Assembly (NCBI GenBank): GCA_964632945.1
Contig: CAZWCX010000045.1
Span: forward strand, 1-50,583
DNA: 50,583 nt
Direction: 5' to 3'
Source of the DNA: CAZWCX01 sp964632945
Lineage (GTDB): Bacteria > Planctomycetota > MHYJ01 > WSZJ01 > CAZWCX01
The notes under the pieces are model-generated. The model did not search any database, was not told the origin of the DNA, and saw only the letters and a list, made by a program, of their open reading frames with translations. Position numbers and translations under genes: made by a program. Below are positions 48,561 through 50,583 of the stretch, piece after piece (positions within the stretch are counted from its first letter, which is position 1; every line of letters starts with the position of its first letter).

Positions 48561-48800
48561 CTAGGACCCCGCGTCTTTCAGCGTGAAATTGGTGTTGACC
48601 ACATCCGTTTGGGTGTCCGTGGAGACCGGGCTTCCCTCATCGAACGCGCCCGGGGGGCGCCAGGTCGCATCGTGGTTCCGACGCGCCTGCCCGACGCTCA
48701 GCCAGACGAGAAGGGACAACCCCGCGAACAGGAGGAAGGCGAGGAAGAAGGTCGACTCTGCACGATTCGGAACATCCCTGGACCCGGCAGATTCGCTCAT
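48561..48800 (-). CDS. Small single-pass membrane protein, unknown
   Basis: Encodes 79 residues. ATG at 48800 follows GGAGGG at a good distance. One membrane helix spans about 17-36 (STFFLAFLLFAGLSLLVWLSVG), with a short N-terminus and a soluble Thr/Asp-rich tail (TDTQTDVVNTNFTLKD). No family is recognised. The ribosome site and clean hydrophobic helix support it. The gap 48301-48560 before it holds nothing recognisable. Confidence 0.6.
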   Translation of the reverse strand: MSESAGSRDVPNRAESTFFLAFLLFAGLSLLVWLSVGQARRNHDATWRPPGAFDEGSPVSTDTQTDVVNTNFTLKDAGS

Positions 48801-49001
48801 GATTCCCTCCGATCAGGACCTTGGGTGAGCATATCGCTGACGCGTGGCTCCCACAAGGTCCGCGTGGGTGGATTCCTGCGTGAAGAATGAAGACCGCCTC
48901 TTCCTGCAGGCCGCGCACAACGGTACCTGCACGATCCCGAGGACCCGGCGCCCGATCGGATCGAGATCCTGAATCGTGAGACCCGACTCGAGGAGTCGCC
49001 C

Positions 49002-49697
49002 ATGAAACTCGGAGAACACGTCGAACTCCGGCTGAGCACCCCGGATCCGTCCCGAGCGGCGGCGATCTACGAACGCCTCGGTTTCTCCCGCTGGACGCGG
49101 GGGGAACCGCTCGGCCTGAGCGACGGCAGGCTGAATCTCCTCTTGGAACCGGGTGAGGATCATCCCCCGATCCTCCAGTACCGGGCCAAGGACCCGGCCG
49201 CGGTCCGACGAGTGCTTCAGGACGCCGGAGTCCCCGTCTCGGGGGACGAGGCCCGGATTGGGATCGAGCCCCCGGGCGGGCCGGCGGTGGCGATCGTCGC
49301 ACGGGGGGATCTGCCCCCCCAGGCCGGCCTCGGCGAGTCCCGGGCGCGGTGCGGACGATTCGGCGAATTCTCCCGACCGACCGCCGACCTCCGGAAGGCG
49401 GTCGAATTCTGGGAACGTCTTGGTTTCGCGCGGGTCGAAGGGGAGGATCACCAACCCTACCCGTGGCGGGTCGTCTCCGACGGGGGCATCCTCCTCGGGT
49501 TCCATCAGAATCCTCAGCTTTCCGGCGGATGCCTCTCGTACTTCGCGAAGGACATGCCGGATCGCGTCGACCGGCTCCGCGCCGACGGGCTCCCGATCAC
49601 CGTCCGACAGGCAGACAAGAACGGACGCGCCCGCGAATCGGTGCTCGAGGCGCCGGGCGGATTGTCGATCGTGATGTTCCGCGGCGAGGTGCCGTGA
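49002..49697 (+). CDS. Double VOC (glyoxalase/bleomycin-resistance-like) protein
   Basis: Encodes 231 residues. ATG at 49002 follows GAGGAG. Two VOC modules are visible: about 5-100 (HVELRLSTPDPSRAAAIYERLGFSRW, a first-strand/helix unit) and about 118-228 (FGEFSRPTADLRKAVEFWERLGFARVEGE ... VLEAPGGLSIVMF). The superfamily uses paired His/Glu metal ligands; the first module's His7 and the second's Glu at EAPGG may be ligands, but the set looks incomplete. The reaction is unknown. The Cys-rich gene downstream starts three bases after the stop. Confidence 0.88.
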   Translation: MKLGEHVELRLSTPDPSRAAAIYERLGFSRWTRGEPLGLSDGRLNLLLEPGEDHPPILQYRAKDPAAVRRVLQDAGVPVSGDEARIGIEPPGGPAVAIVARGDLPPQAGLGESRARCGRFGEFSRPTADLRKAVEFWERLGFARVEGEDHQPYPWRVVSDGGILLGFHQNPQLSGGCLSYFAKDMPDRVDRLRADGLPITVRQADKNGRARESVLEAPGGLSIVMFRGEVP

Positions 49698-49699
49698 CG

Positions 49700-50323
49700 A
49701 TGACCCGGCCCGCGGCGCCGACTCCGGGAGGACCGACCGGCGAAGGCGCGACACCGTGCTCCCTGTGCGGCCCGCTGGGCGAACGCCTGTCGGTCGATGC
49801 CGACCGCGGGGAACGACTCCCGCCGAACTACCATCGCCTGGTGAAGCGCGCGGCGACGATTTCCGACGACGACCTCTTGCAGTGTCCGGCATGCGACGCC
49901 TGGTTCACCCTCGAAACCACCTGCGACAACGACGTCTCGTGTCCGATCCACGTCTACGTCCTGACGCGAACGCCGGCGCAAGAGGCCGAACGCCGGCGGG
50001 CGGCGAAGGTCGAGTACGACCGCAAGCGCCGCGAGTCGTTCCGCCGCAAGGTCCGCCGCAAGCACGGCACGGCGTGGAAATCGCTGCCCCCGGACGAGAA
50101 GGCGGTCCTCGATGCGGTGATGGAAGGGATGAGCGAGGGCGTCGCCCATCGCGCGCTCGAGACGCGCTTCGGCGGGGTCGAGGAGATCCTGGCCCGGCTC
50201 GAAGGCCGAGGCTGGCTCACCCGCTCGGTGAACTGGCCCCTCTCCCCCGGCGCGCACGGATTCCAGGAGGAGCGGAAGGAGGGGGATGCACGGGACTACA
50301 CGCGGTACTTCGTCGCGACGTGA
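49700..50323 (+). CDS. Cys-rich protein, probable zinc-binding, unknown
   Basis: Encodes 207 residues. ATG at 49700 is chosen (GAGGTG upstream); GTG at 49694 is a possible alternative. It follows the VOC gene at once, so they are likely co-transcribed. C20-x2-C23, C62-x2-C65, C75 and C81 with H84 suggest one or two zinc sites in the first 90 residues. A very basic helix follows (about 93-122: EAERRRAAKVEYDRKRRESFRRK). The C-terminal half has a possible winged-helix pattern (VLDAVMEGMSEGVAHRALETRFGGVEEILARLEGRGWLTRS). No named family. DNA or RNA binding is an inference from the basic helix. Confidence 0.7.
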   Translation: MTRPAAPTPGGPTGEGATPCSLCGPLGERLSVDADRGERLPPNYHRLVKRAATISDDDLLQCPACDAWFTLETTCDNDVSCPIHVYVLTRTPAQEAERRRAAKVEYDRKRRESFRRKVRRKHGTAWKSLPPDEKAVLDAVMEGMSEGVAHRALETRFGGVEEILARLEGRGWLTRSVNWPLSPGAHGFQEERKEGDARDYTRYFVAT

Positions 50324-50529
50324 CGATCCGGGCGCGTGACGCGCCGGGGAACCGCCGATCCGCATCGGGTTGGGTTCCCCACGGAGCGACGGGCGTAGGG
50401 GGTGTCCCCCGTGAGAGGCGTGGCCCGTCGAGGCGCCGGCGTCCCGGCGGGCGCGAGCCTCCGCTTCCCGAACCCGACGGTGCGGGATGGAGCGGCCCCC
50501 GACCTCCCGCAGTCCCGCCCGGGAGCTCC

Positions 50530-50583
50530 CTAGCCCGGATTATTCATGAAGCCGCGCCAGCGGCTTCGTGAATAATCCGCCCG
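50530..50583. repeat. REP-like palindromic element, copy 3
   Basis: Begins CTAGCCCGGATTATTCATGA. Two 19-base arms (50537-50555 and 50560-50578) pair at 18 of 19 positions. It is the best-preserved copy and lies at the right edge, about 200 bases after the Cys-rich gene. The bases 50324-50529 hold no other feature. Confidence 0.75.

Noticed and set aside
1..50583. tRNA, rRNA, CRISPR array, complete IS element
   Set aside because: No cloverleaf or T-loop pattern, rRNA motif, regular spaced repeat or transposase was found by eye. A covariance search would be decisive.

Overview
The window is a GC-rich bacterial chromosome fragment, dense with genes on both strands. A DUF1549/DUF1553 cytochrome-like protein next to a DUF1501 Tat-exported protein (12995-16256) is a hallmark pair of Planctomycetota. 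The HEAT-repeat proteins, the large Ser/Thr kinases, a type III glutamine synthetase and zinc-ribbon membrane proteins fit the same group. I cannot name a genus. No rRNA, tRNA, CRISPR array or complete insertion sequence was found.

Layout. 1-1753: a small membrane protein (minus) diverges from a gene for an extraordinary protein of about 38% methionine and 10% cysteine, with a palindromic operator-like site between them; an attenuator-like hairpin and a tandem ACT-domain gene follow. 1740-8447: MutY with an intact Nudix box (minus), then a two-gene unit of a 142-residue protein with a beta-grasp-like pattern and a 1647-residue DUF4132/MolR-like protein. 8586-16256: glutamine synthetase III, an exported HEAT protein, and the DUF1549/1553 and DUF1501 pair. 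16411-19399: a ferritin-like diiron protein under a TetR regulator with a clear promoter/operator, and a baeRF-type protein. 19638-24212: coaD, an HD hydrolase, a HEAT protein and a SWIM zinc-finger protein, closely spaced.

24310-26798 is the most notable locus: a retron. It has a long inverted repeat (a1/a2) enclosing a small TTT-loop hairpin (msr-like) and a perfect 22-bp-stem hairpin (msd-like). A reverse transcriptase of the myxobacterial Mx162 kind follows, with NAxxH, YADD and VTG motifs, and a methyltransferase begins 4 bases after its stop.

26811-33467: M3 oligoendopeptidase, HtrA-PDZ-PA14 protease and a pseudokinase-kinase tandem in one minus operon, with a divergent exported M28 peptidase. 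33475-38191: an operon of TatT lipoprotein, TRAP binding protein, fused TRAP permease and an ABC-2-like membrane protein. 38513-42598: a zinc-ribbon/kinase/TM/TPR receptor-like protein. 42732-50323: poorly known proteins (an alpha-solenoid protein with a conserved C-terminal domain, a PH-like membrane protein, a double zinc-ribbon membrane protein, small membrane proteins, a double VOC protein and a Cys-rich protein).

Three copies of a palindromic REP-like element occur at 16253, 24209 and 50530. Two of them supply the stop codon of the gene they follow.
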